DNA of 64,000 nucleotides. Source: Phaeodactylibacter sp. Lineage in GTDB: Bacteria > Bacteroidota > Bacteroidia > Chitinophagales > Saprospiraceae. The notes below the pieces were generated by a model. The model worked only from the letters and a program-made list of their open reading frames with translations. It ran no database searches and was not told the DNA's origin. Shown here piece by piece: positions 42,751 to 51,472 of this stretch. Location: contig NZ_JALEGS010000068.1 in the NCBI RefSeq assembly GCF_022763345.1, positions 62,001 to 126,000 of the forward strand, in the 5' to 3' direction. The stretch's first letter is position 1; each line of letters opens with the position of its first letter. A program made the position numbers and the translations under genes.

Positions 42751-45700
42751 ATGCACAACTTATTTAACCTTCGTAAAAAGCAGCACCCCCCACAGCCTGC
42801 GCCCCTGATGAGCCTGTTATTGGCGATTATGCTTTTCGCAATCAACCAGGCTTGGGCCACTGATAATGGTACAGAAGCTTACCAGATGCCAACTTGCTCG
42901 GCACCTGTATTGAACCCGGTGCAGTACAATTGCGACGGGTCGGTGACAATAAGTTGGGCATCAGCTCCCGGTGCAAATACCTATTCTGCAGATATCATGA
43001 ACCAGGGTAACCCGGTCCTTGACTTTGCGAGCATGATGGATACCTTCTTCACAGTAGCTCCCGGCTCACTGGCACCAGGTACAGACTATACCTTCGCAGT
43101 GACCTCAGAGTGCAATAACAGCACCGCGGCCTCTAACCAGGGCGTTATTGAGGGCAACGAGATTCAAAACCTGCTGCCGGTGTTGAGTGTTGCCGGTTCG
43201 GAAGGGACTTCCTGCCCGGATGCAGCAGATGGGATGGTCATGCTTGTGGTCAACGATCAAAGCTGCGGCGCGACCTACAATATCACTTTGAACGGGATGA
43301 CGCAGAGCACAACAAGTAGCAACTTCGTTACCTTTAGCAACCTGACGGTGGGAAACTACACGGCAACGCTTACCTTAGATGACCCAGGTATGTGCAACCT
43401 GAACGGCAGCTGTGTGGATGGCATAAGCATAGATTTCTCTATTGCCTCTACAGATAATGAGATGCCATCGCTTGATATTACCTCCAACATCGGTATTACG
43501 CCACCTGCCACTTCTACCTTCAATTTGCCAGAGGGCAATTGCGGCTTCCAGTTTTTGTGGCTGATTACCACAAGCGACAATTGCAATAACGCTCAGGTGA
43601 GCGCCACCATTCAAACGTTCACCAATAATGCAGCTGTATTCCCCGGAGGTAGTGTGAACCTAATCAATACCGGAGATGCCTACGTACTGGAAGGGTTTGC
43701 AGCCATTGGTACGAATTTCCTCACCATTACTTCTTCGGATCAGGATGGTAATCAGATCACTGCCGAATTCGAAATCGAAATTGTGGACAACCGGCCCCCA
43801 GTCTTTCAGGGCCCTGACGGTCTGTTGGTACAGACCCCGTCATGTGATAATGAAGTACCGGTCAACTGGTCTGTCATCGCTATTGACGATTGCGATGTTG
43901 ATGCCGAAATCATTCAAACGCAGGGCCCGGCTTCCGGTTCTTACCTGACTCCTGGTACCTATACTGTAGGCTACGAAGCCTTTGACGATTATGGCAATAC
44001 CGCTACCTACAGCTTCGATATCACAGTAGTGCAGGGCGACAGCCCGGCGCCGATTGTGGACGTAAGCGGCAATACACAGTACACGGTAACGGCCTGTGAA
44101 ACGGATGCATTTGTGATTTTCTCCGGTAATATTTTTGACTGTAACATCACGCCGGGCACTAATGTGCAGCCTGATATTGAAGTGACAGGAGCGCCTTTGA
44201 ATGTAGGGTATACCAATGTGCAAAGCGGCTTTGCCTACTTTGAGCTTTCCGGGTTCCTGGACCCTGGATTTTACGGTGTGAATGTATCCTATCAGGGTGT
44301 GGAAGTTAGTAATATCCTGTTGGAGGTAACGCAGGAAGCGGACCTGCCTGCACAAGTCACGCTGCCCGGTAACTTCGCTTATGCCTTGCCTTACTGCCAG
44401 GATTCTCTTTGGATCAATATGCAGGTGCAGATCACTGATGACTGCGATGAGGTGATCAGCAGCAATGACCTTACGACTACCCTGAACGGCAATGCCCTTG
44501 ATTTTAATACCGATCTTTCAGAGCAGGGGAATTTTGTCTACCCAATATTGCTGACACCAGATTTGGACAGCGCAGAACTGCTCGTCATTTACACCGATGG
44601 CGCTGGCAATACCACAGAGGCATTTGCCCGGCTTAATGTAACCCACAAGCCAGATACGATTGCGCCCATCATCATTTACCCTAACCAGAACCTGCAGCAG
44701 CACCTGAATGCCTGCGCAGAGAGCCTGACGGAAGTGTGCTTTCAGGTGAAGGCCGTGGATGACTGTTCCGATGAGGTAACCCCCTTCATTCAGCTCATTG
44801 GCTCCGGAGGTTCTTTATTTCCGGTGACCAACACCGTAGGCGATACCTATTGTGCCAACCTTAACCCTGGTCTGTACACAGTAAATATCATAGCCACTGA
44901 TGCGTACGACAATACCCGGCAGGAGTCTTTCAGTATCGGGATCACACAAGACACCGCTCAGTTGGTTAACCTGGCATGCAATGATCAAATTAACGTAGTT
45001 ACAGATACGCAGTGCCAGCGCTTGATTACCGCGGACATGGTGCTCGATGGCAACTTCGGGTGCCTTACGGATGGTGACTTTAGCATTAGCATTGATGACG
45101 TGGACCCTTCCAATGGGGACATCCTCGACGGGCACGGATTGTTCTCTTACGAAATTGAACTGGCACCGGGTGTGGATGTGGGCAATGGCTTTATCCCCTG
45201 CTGGGGCTACGTGAAAGGCATTGATAACAAAGCACCGGAACTTACGGCTCCTGCTGATACCGACGAGGCCATTATTAGCACCAACGGGTTTGTATTGCAG
45301 GGTAACCTGTCAGATACTATGCCTACACTAAATGCACCCACTTACATTTGCCTGGATGGCTTGAGCAGCAACGGTACCCGCTACTACAATCTGCAAACAG
45401 TGGAAGTGGATGCAACCGGTTTTTACACCTTCCTGGTGTCTTCCGACTTTGCGGACGGGCTGGTTGCTATGGCGCTTTTCGAAGGCAGCTACAGTGCCTC
45501 CAACCCTTGTCACAATATCGTTGCCGAGGGTACAAATCTGCAAGGCACATCGGGCACAGGCATTCCTTACATTGCATTGAATGTACTGCTGAATGAAGGT
45601 ACTACCTATACCCTGCTCACCAGCTCTCAGCAACCCGGGCAGACTGGTAACTACACCTACACTATATTGGCAAACGGGCCAGGGCAGGCTGGGCTTTTTG

Positions 45701-48700
45701 ACACCAATTACAACTCAGCGATGGTGGAGACTGTTACTTTTTCACCCTTTGCCCTTGCTCCAGTGACGTACAATCAGCCGCTGTTTTGTGAAGACCTGGA
45801 CTCCCTGCTCAATAATCCAAACAGCCTTCAGTACACCGGTTCCCCTGTAATTGAAGATAACTGCGGGGAGGTGACGCTCACTTTTGAGGATACTTATAAC
45901 CATATTGGAGGCGACTGCGGCGTCACGGTCATTACAAGGACCTTCACGGCGATTGATGCAGCGGGTAACAGTGCTACAGCGGTACAGACCATTACATTGC
46001 AACGACCTGACCCTGAAATTGATGTCAATCTGCCTCCTAATAACCTGCCTATAGATTGCCAGGCGACTTATGCGACACTGCCTAATGGCTACCCCTCGCC
46101 AACGGTCACGGGCTATCCTTACATCAATACTATCTTTGGGGTAGTAGAGCTCGATTACGCCTTCTGCGACGTGGCAGCGACCTTCCAGGATGGCGCTCAG
46201 ATTCCACTGTGTGCGGGTGCTTATAAGTTTGTCCGCACCTGGCAAATATTCGACTGGTGCGACATGAGCACACTCTATACCTATCAGCAATGGATCAAGG
46301 TAGGCGACTTTTCCGCACCTATCGTAACCGCGCCTGATATTGATTACAACGGGGACGGCGAAATTGATATGCCCGTTTTCTCCAACAGCCCTTTCAGCTG
46401 TGAGGCCGCCTTTGAGGCACCCCTTCCGGTCGTGGAGGAAAATTGCTCCGACTATGAAGTGCATACCGCTATTGTACGGGAAGACATCGACAGCACTTTT
46501 GACAACAACGGTCAATTGATCGCTACAGAAACAGATACCGTAGTGGTGCGTGTTATAGGCTGGAATGCTCCGAGCCGGGTAGTATCTGGCATACCCATTG
46601 GTGACTACTACTTCCGCTATACGGTCACGGATGGTTGTGGCAACAGTGCGACGCGTTTTTTCCCATTCGTAGTGGAGGACAATGTAGCGCCTACCGCAGT
46701 TTGTGATCAGAATACTGTGGTCTCCATTGGCGGACAGGATTACGGCCGCGTCTACGCTGAAGACATCAATAATGGCTCTTGGGACAACTGCGGTGTGGAA
46801 AACCTCGCGGTCCGCCGCAATGGCTACAACAATCAAACCGCAAGCTGTGGGAACGATTTCTCCAACTTTGGCCCCTACGTAGACTTCTTCTGCTGCGATG
46901 CCGGGCAGCCCATTATGGTAGAATTGCGGGTTGTAGATGTCAATGGCAACATTAACACCTGTATGGTACAGGTAGTACCAGGTGAACTTGCTGTGCCAGA
47001 CTGTATTGCTCCCGCAGATGTTACCGTTGATTGCACGGACCTGCCACTGGCTTTTGACGCAGAAAACCCTGCAGCGCTTGAGCAGCTGTTCGGGGCAGCT
47101 ACTGCTAATGACAACTGCGGTGCCACCACTACAGAGCTGACTCCTATTGTAAATATGAATTGCAATGCTGGCACTATCCTCCGCCGTTTCACCGCCACCG
47201 ATGGCTTCGGTAATGTGAGCACTGGTGATTGCCAGCAGCTGATCACCGTAGAGCAGGTGCACAATTATGAAATTCGATTCCCGGCAGATAATGCGGCGGT
47301 CTGCGGAGCCACTCAGGCGGATACAGTTACTTATAGTGCTCTGGGTTGCGATATGCTTGCCGTAAGCTCTGAAGATGAAATCTTTGAACCCACTAACGGG
47401 GAGTGCTACAAAATTTACCGCACCTGGCGAGTGATGAACTGGTGCCAGTACGATGGCGTAAGCGATCCCTTCATCGTGAGCCGTGATCCGGACTGCGATA
47501 CAGAGAATGGCGAAGAAGCCGTGTTTGTCCTGCACCGCCCGGATGGCTTTACCTACATCGACCGCGATAATGACGAAACGGAGCCTAACAATAATCCGCT
47601 TGCCAGCGAGAACCTTTGCCAGGGCTTTGACGACTACTGGCAGCGGGCAGACTACGATGGCGGTTTCTACCAGTACACACAGATTATCTCTGTTTTTGAT
47701 GAAGCTGCGCCAACGATCAACTTTACACCGGCTTCGCCTTTCTGCAGCCTGGACAACGAAACCTGCGAAGGGCAGGTAGACTATACCTTCAGCGTTAGCG
47801 ACGATTGCGTGATGGGTACGGCCAATAATGATATCCTGGAAGTGCGGGTATTTCTGGATGCCGGAAACGATGGTACGTTGGATATGGAGCTTACCCTAAC
47901 CGATATGGTAGTAGCCAACTTCCCGAGCTACGAAATCAGCGGGCCCTTCCCAATCGGCAGCCACCGCTTTGAGGTGCAGGTAAGCGATGGCTGCGGCAAT
48001 AGCACGGTACAGAGCCTGCCTTTTGAAGTCGTAGATTGTGCAACACCTACCCTGTCCTGCCTGAACGGGCTGGCAGTAGAGCTGGATGCCTACGACTCTG
48101 ATGGCGATGGCATAGCAGACAGCGGTATCGGTGATGTATGGGCAGATGACTTTGTGATCGGCGATCTTACAGACTGCTCTGGCGAAGTCACCTATTCCAT
48201 CAACCGCCTGGGCGATCAGCCTAATGTGGACAGCACAGGCATCTATTTCAGCTGTGCAGACACCGGCCTGGTCATGGTAGAAGTCTACGCCTGGGACCCG
48301 GTGGGTAACAACACCAGCTGTGAAACCTTCCTTTTCGTGCAGGATAATGCGAATTATTGCAGCGGTGCTCAACCTACTGCCGCGGCTGCCGGCAGTATTG
48401 AAACACCGGCAGGCGCCCATGTGGAGGAAGTGGAAGTTAACCTGAGTGGTCAAAACGGCGGATGGCTGGTGACCGGCGCAGATGGTTCCTTCACCTTTGA
48501 AGGGCTCACGCCCGGGCAGGACTACACCGTTACCCCGTCTCGGGATGGCGATGACCTGAATGGCGTTTCCACCTTCGACCTCCTGCTCATGAACAAGCAC
48601 ATTCTGGGCATTCAGCCCTTCAGCACGCCTTACCAGATTATTGCAGCGGATGTCAACAACTCGGGAAATGTGTCCACGCTTGACATGATCGTACTGCGGA

Positions 48701-49632
48701 AACTCATCCTGGGTGACGAAATTGAACTGACCAACAATACCAGCTGGCGGTTTGTGGAGGCAGATTATATCTTCCCCAACCCTTCCGACCCCTGGGCAGA
48801 GCAGTTTCCTGAAGTGTTGAACATCAATGATATACCGCAGGCGGGAATTGCTAATGTCGACTTTGTAGCAATTAAGATTGGCGATGTCAATGGCGATGCC
48901 CAGCCTAACAACCTGGTAGGTATTGATGAGCGGGACTTCGACGGTGTCTTCGTCCTTAACTTGGAAGACCGTCGACTGGAAGCCGGTGATGAGCATACCA
49001 TCTATGTTACCTCTGAGGACATCAAGTCCGTAGGTGGTTACCAGGGAACGCTGTTTTTTGAAGAGGATGCAGTGGAACTATTGGATGTAATGCCCGGCCG
49101 TATGGACTCCAAGTATATTGGTACCTCCTTCACCGGTCATGGCATGGTAACGCTGAGCTGGAATAAATCAGATGATGAGCTGGCTGATTACTTTGCACCC
49201 AATGATGTCTTATTCTCCATCAAGCTGAGAGCAAAGTCAAATCTGATCCTAAGTGAAGTAATGCGGACAAACTCTCGGGTGACCATTGCAGAAGCCTACA
49301 GCGAGCGCGGCGACCTGTATGCGTTCGACCTGGCGTTTTACGGCCGGATTAACGGTGCGAATGCCAATGACCGGTTCGAACTGCACCAGAACTACCCGAA
49401 CCCCTTCCGAGACGAAACCGTAATCGGGTTTGAGTTACCTGAGGCTGCGCGCTACCTGCTGACCATCAGCGATATTGCGGGCCGGGTGGTCAAGACGATC
49501 GAACAGGATGGCCAAAAGGGGTACAATGCGGTCACGCTGAATAAAGCGGGCCTGCCCGAAGGCGTGCTGCAGTACACTTTGCAGGCCGGAACGCATGTAG
49601 CGACAAAACGCATGATGATATTGGCAGACTAA
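42751..49632 (+). CDS. Giant T9SS-exported cell-surface protein with HYR/PKD-like, dockerin-like and cohesin-like parts
   Basis: A 2293-residue secreted protein. Signal peptide 1-37 (LLLAIMLFAINQAWA). Most of 40-1880 is a series of Cys-containing beta-sandwich units with HYR-like motifs (TATDGFGNVST, VTDGCGNSATRFFPF, VSDGCGNSTVQSLPF); a PPC-like unit is near 850-980. A CnaB-like unit (1891-1930; GADGSFTFEGLTPG) precedes a dockerin type I-like region with two calcium loops (about 1937-2045; ADVNNSGNVSTLDMIVL, KIGDVNGDAQPN), then a cohesin-like domain (about 2070-2190) and the T9SS sorting domain (2205-2293; LHQNYPNPF ... KRMMILAD). It probably acts in adhesion or surface-layer assembly. A -24-like promoter and tandem terminators bracket it. 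Confidence 0.9.
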   Translation: MHNLFNLRKKQHPPQPAPLMSLLLAIMLFAINQAWATDNGTEAYQMPTCSAPVLNPVQYNCDGSVTISWASAPGANTYSADIMNQGNPVLDFASMMDTFFTVAPGSLAPGTDYTFAVTSECNNSTAASNQGVIEGNEIQNLLPVLSVAGSEGTSCPDAADGMVMLVVNDQSCGATYNITLNGMTQSTTSSNFVTFSNLTVGNYTATLTLDDPGMCNLNGSCVDGISIDFSIASTDNEMPSLDITSNIGITPPATSTFNLPEGNCGFQFLWLITTSDNCNNAQVSATIQTFTNNAAVFPGGSVNLINTGDAYVLEGFAAIGTNFLTITSSDQDGNQITAEFEIEIVDNRPPVFQGPDGLLVQTPSCDNEVPVNWSVIAIDDCDVDAEIIQTQGPASGSYLTPGTYTVGYEAFDDYGNTATYSFDITVVQGDSPAPIVDVSGNTQYTVTACETDAFVIFSGNIFDCNITPGTNVQPDIEVTGAPLNVGYTNVQSGFAYFELSGFLDPGFYGVNVSYQGVEVSNILLEVTQEADLPAQVTLPGNFAYALPYCQDSLWINMQVQITDDCDEVISSNDLTTTLNGNALDFNTDLSEQGNFVYPILLTPDLDSAELLVIYTDGAGNTTEAFARLNVTHKPDTIAPIIIYPNQNLQQHLNACAESLTEVCFQVKAVDDCSDEVTPFIQLIGSGGSLFPVTNTVGDTYCANLNPGLYTVNIIATDAYDNTRQESFSIGITQDTAQLVNLACNDQINVVTDTQCQRLITADMVLDGNFGCLTDGDFSISIDDVDPSNGDILDGHGLFSYEIELAPGVDVGNGFIPCWGYVKGIDNKAPELTAPADTDEAIISTNGFVLQGNLSDTMPTLNAPTYICLDGLSSNGTRYYNLQTVEVDATGFYTFLVSSDFADGLVAMALFEGSYSASNPCHNIVAEGTNLQGTSGTGIPYIALNVLLNEGTTYTLLTSSQQPGQTGNYTYTILANGPGQAGLFDTNYNSAMVETVTFSPFALAPVTYNQPLFCEDLDSLLNNPNSLQYTGSPVIEDNCGEVTLTFEDTYNHIGGDCGVTVITRTFTAIDAAGNSATAVQTITLQRPDPEIDVNLPPNNLPIDCQATYATLPNGYPSPTVTGYPYINTIFGVVELDYAFCDVAATFQDGAQIPLCAGAYKFVRTWQIFDWCDMSTLYTYQQWIKVGDFSAPIVTAPDIDYNGDGEIDMPVFSNSPFSCEAAFEAPLPVVEENCSDYEVHTAIVREDIDSTFDNNGQLIATETDTVVVRVIGWNAPSRVVSGIPIGDYYFRYTVTDGCGNSATRFFPFVVEDNVAPTAVCDQNTVVSIGGQDYGRVYAEDINNGSWDNCGVENLAVRRNGYNNQTASCGNDFSNFGPYVDFFCCDAGQPIMVELRVVDVNGNINTCMVQVVPGELAVPDCIAPADVTVDCTDLPLAFDAENPAALEQLFGAATANDNCGATTTELTPIVNMNCNAGTILRRFTATDGFGNVSTGDCQQLITVEQVHNYEIRFPADNAAVCGATQADTVTYSALGCDMLAVSSEDEIFEPTNGECYKIYRTWRVMNWCQYDGVSDPFIVSRDPDCDTENGEEAVFVLHRPDGFTYIDRDNDETEPNNNPLASENLCQGFDDYWQRADYDGGFYQYTQIISVFDEAAPTINFTPASPFCSLDNETCEGQVDYTFSVSDDCVMGTANNDILEVRVFLDAGNDGTLDMELTLTDMVVANFPSYEISGPFPIGSHRFEVQVSDGCGNSTVQSLPFEVVDCATPTLSCLNGLAVELDAYDSDGDGIADSGIGDVWADDFVIGDLTDCSGEVTYSINRLGDQPNVDSTGIYFSCADTGLVMVEVYAWDPVGNNTSCETFLFVQDNANYCSGAQPTAAAAGSIETPAGAHVEEVEVNLSGQNGGWLVTGADGSFTFEGLTPGQDYTVTPSRDGDDLNGVSTFDLLLMNKHILGIQPFSTPYQIIAADVNNSGNVSTLDMIVLRKLILGDEIELTNNTSWRFVEADYIFPNPSDPWAEQFPEVLNINDIPQAGIANVDFVAIKIGDVNGDAQPNNLVGIDERDFDGVFVLNLEDRRLEAGDEHTIYVTSEDIKSVGGYQGTLFFEEDAVELLDVMPGRMDSKYIGTSFTGHGMVTLSWNKSDDELADYFAPNDVLFSIKLRAKSNLILSEVMRTNSRVTIAEAYSERGDLYAFDLAFYGRINGANANDRFELHQNYPNPFRDETVIGFELPEAARYLLTISDIAGRVVKTIEQDGQKGYNAVTLNKAGLPEGVLQYTLQAGTHVATKRMMILAD

Positions 49633-49680
49633 GGCTTTAGGCTCCTTTGCCAAACGATAAATATAGTGTTTCATGATGAT

Positions 49681-49715
49681 GCCGGGCGTACGGAATGTGC
49701 GCCTGGCCTTTTTTT
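49681..49715 (+). terminator. Intrinsic terminator of the giant gene
   Basis: The stem GCCGGGCG (49681-49688) with CGCCTGGC (49700-49707), containing one G-U pair, has an 11-base loop followed by seven T. It is about 50 bases behind the giant gene's stop codon. Confidence 0.8.
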
Positions 49716-49746
49716 GGGCTTCTCGAAAAATAAAATGCACAACTGG

Positions 49747-49815
49747 TTTTGTTCCAACGTTGCACAAAACCAACCAGAGGGAGCGTTTTGTGCAATGTTG
49801 GGGCAAAAGCTTTTT
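49747..49815 (+). terminator. 24-bp stem-loop followed by T tract
   Basis: TTTTGTTCCAACGTTGCACA plus AAAC (49747-49770) pairs along its whole length with 49785-49808, three positions being G-U only when read as the rightward RNA. The loop is 14 bases, and TTTTT follows after GC. It is far longer than a normal terminator. As the wobble pairs all favour the rightward RNA, the stem appears kept at RNA level. A second terminator or a processed 3' element of the giant mRNA. Confidence 0.6.
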
Positions 49816-49862
49816 GAAAGTTGTGTATTTTATTTTTGCCCCGCTATATGTGGTATGCCGGA

Positions 49863-49894
49863 AAAAAATAGGGGATGCCTCGAAAGGCACCCCC
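49863..49894 (-). terminator. Intrinsic terminator of the RRM protein gene
   Basis: GGGGATGCCT/AGGCACCCC (49871-49880 with 49885-49893) has one bulged base and a 4-base loop. Read leftwards it is followed by TATTTTTTT. It lies 60 bases beyond the stop codon of the leftward RRM gene. Confidence 0.75.
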
Positions 49895-49957
49895 TGAAAT
49901 TAGATTATTAAGGGTAAGCAAGTCTATGTAATACTCACCTGCTTATCGTATTTTTTA

Positions 49958-50500
49958 TTAATACCGGTCGTTATTATCCCGGTTATTGTCCCGGCGGTAA
50001 TCGTCGCGCCGTCCGCCGCTGTAGTCATCGCGCTCGCGGCGGTCACGCCCTCCACCATAATCATCTCTGCGCCCACCACCGTAGCCGCCGCGGTCTCGCC
50101 CGCCGCCATAATCATTTCTGCGGCCTCCGCCGCCACCGCCACCGTAGCCACCACGATCGCGCCCGCCACCGTAGTCATCTCTGCGCCCGCCGTAGCCGCC
50201 CCGGCCCCGGCCACCGCCGCCGCCACCGAAACCACCGCGTCCGCCGCCGCCACGTTTTTCACGAGGCTCTGCTTTTTTCACCACAATTGTGTTGCCGTCC
50301 AGGTCTGACTCGTTGAGCGCTTCGATTGCATTCATGGCCTGCTCATCATCGGGCATCTCTACAAATCCAAAGCCACGGGATTTACCGGTGAAGTGGTCAT
50401 TAATGACTTTGGCGGAGTCCACCTCTCCGTAAGCCTCAAAAGCAGCGCGCAGACCATCACTGTCTGTGTCAAAATTAAGCTTAGCAACAAAAATATTCAT
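49958..50500 (-). CDS. RRM-type RNA-binding protein with glycine/arginine-rich tail
   Basis: A 180-residue protein. Residues 1-80 are one RNA recognition motif with RNP2 IFVAKLNF and RNP1 KSRGFGFVEM. The tail (about 85-180) is low-complexity RGG/GGYGG repeats passing into RDDYGGGRDR repeats, like eukaryotic hnRNPs and cyanobacterial Rbp proteins. In Bacteroidota such proteins are abundant and may act as RNA chaperones in place of Hfq, which these bacteria mostly lack. The frame's first codon is GTG at 50503; ATG at 50500 is chosen. The nearly 500-base region upstream suggests a long regulated leader. Confidence 0.92.
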   Translation of the reverse strand: MNIFVAKLNFDTDSDGLRAAFEAYGEVDSAKVINDHFTGKSRGFGFVEMPDDEQAMNAIEALNESDLDGNTIVVKKAEPREKRGGGGRGGFGGGGGGRGRGGYGGRRDDYGGGRDRGGYGGGGGGGRRNDYGGGRDRGGYGGGRRDDYGGGRDRRERDDYSGGRRDDYRRDNNRDNNDRY

Positions 50501-50998
50501 CACATAAAAGTTGAAAAAGTGATTAGTAAAAGATTAAAATGAAAATTAGGGCTCAATACCCTCGTATACCAGGCGCACACACGGTGCGAAAAGCGTCTTA
50601 TTGCATCAGTCTTGAGTTAATTGGAAGCCTTTAAACAGGGGCGGTCAACAAAAGGCTGGCTTAATAAGGCTGGTTGATGTTAAATATAGCTAACTATGCG
50701 GTATTTTTTAAGCGGTCATGATGTGGTTAAATGTGCATCGGTTATTACTATGGCTTAAATGAATCGGCTAAATGCATTGTGCAACGTTTCCTCAGTTACC
50801 GGGCGTACAAACCTTTCTATTACGTTGTATAAATACCCACTCAATATAGGATAATTTCGGAATAAAAATCAAGTCAAGTCAAAAATGTACAGAAGAAAGC
50901 GCCGTAAATGGCAGGCAATTCACCTCCTGGACAGAAGCACCTACCGGGGGGTTATCGCAGCTCAAACCCAGCAGCTTTGTATTTTGCGATGTGCGCCA
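50501..50998. other. Long intergenic region upstream of the RRM gene
   Basis: About 500 bases separate the RRM gene from the DoxX gene, both leftward. The part next to the RRM gene is presumably its leader; RRM and cold-shock genes often have long structured leaders. A weak hairpin GCCTTATTAAGCC-like element occurs near 50657-50677. A short rightward open frame at 50885 lacks homology and overlaps the DoxX 3' end. I see no exact promoter element. Confidence 0.4.
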
Positions 50999-51418
50999 TT
51001 AGTTTCCAGGCACATGTGTGGTGGCAAACAATCGTTTGATGCTGTACTTGCCGACACCGTTTGCCCAGACCATGAGGAGCCCGCCCACGATGGCAATATT
51101 TTTCATAAACATAATTGACTGCATCCGGCGTTCTGGTTCCGGGTCCAGCCAAAAAGCATGTACAATAAAGGTAACGGGAATCCAATAGCAAAGGAGCATA
51201 AACATCGCGAGGCCTGTACGGTAGCCAATAAGCAGCAGCGTGCCGCCCAGCGTGAGCAAAATGATAGCGCCTACAAGTTGGAGGTCTTGCTGCCATTCCA
51301 GGCCGTAGGCCGTCATCTTCTGTTTGGTGGCTTCATAGTAGAAAATGGAGTCGTAGGCCTCATATAAAAAAATAAAGGCCAACAATCCTCTGCCCAACAA
51401 ATCCAGAATATCTTTCAT
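50999..51418 (-). CDS. DoxX family membrane protein
   Basis: A 139-residue inner-membrane protein with four hydrophobic helices in DoxX order: DLLGRGLLAFIFLYEAYDSI, LQLVGAIILLTLGGTLLLIG, FMLLCYWIPVTFIVHAFW and MKNIAIVGGLLMVWANG. Family members are linked to respiratory or thiosulfate metabolism and oxidative-stress complexes, but most have no assigned role. It stands between the FAD oxidoreductase gene and the RRM gene. Confidence 0.85.
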   Translation of the reverse strand: MKDILDLLGRGLLAFIFLYEAYDSIFYYEATKQKMTAYGLEWQQDLQLVGAIILLTLGGTLLLIGYRTGLAMFMLLCYWIPVTFIVHAFWLDPEPERRMQSIMFMKNIAIVGGLLMVWANGVGKYSIKRLFATTHVPGN

Positions 51419-51472
51419 CGGCTGTTATTTTTTAGAGGCCGCAAGGTATGGTATTTTAGGAGATGAACGAGC

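Noticed and set aside
45742..47535. A 597-codon open frame on the minus strand inside the giant gene, and another of 366 codons at 47896-48996
   Set aside because: Both lie entirely antisense to a gene with a signal peptide, repeated domains and a T9SS tail. Their sequences show no recognisable domain and reflect codon bias of the opposite strand.
50059..50245. Repeats in the RRM gene as a CRISPR or tandem DNA repeat array
   Set aside because: The repetition is in-frame coding for Gly/Arg-rich RGG and RDDYGG units; there are no spacers of constant length.
50885..51118. A small rightward frame starting MYRRKRRKW
   Set aside because: Basic composition and a start in the intergenic region looked gene-like, but it runs antisense into the DoxX 3' end and shows no motif or promoter.
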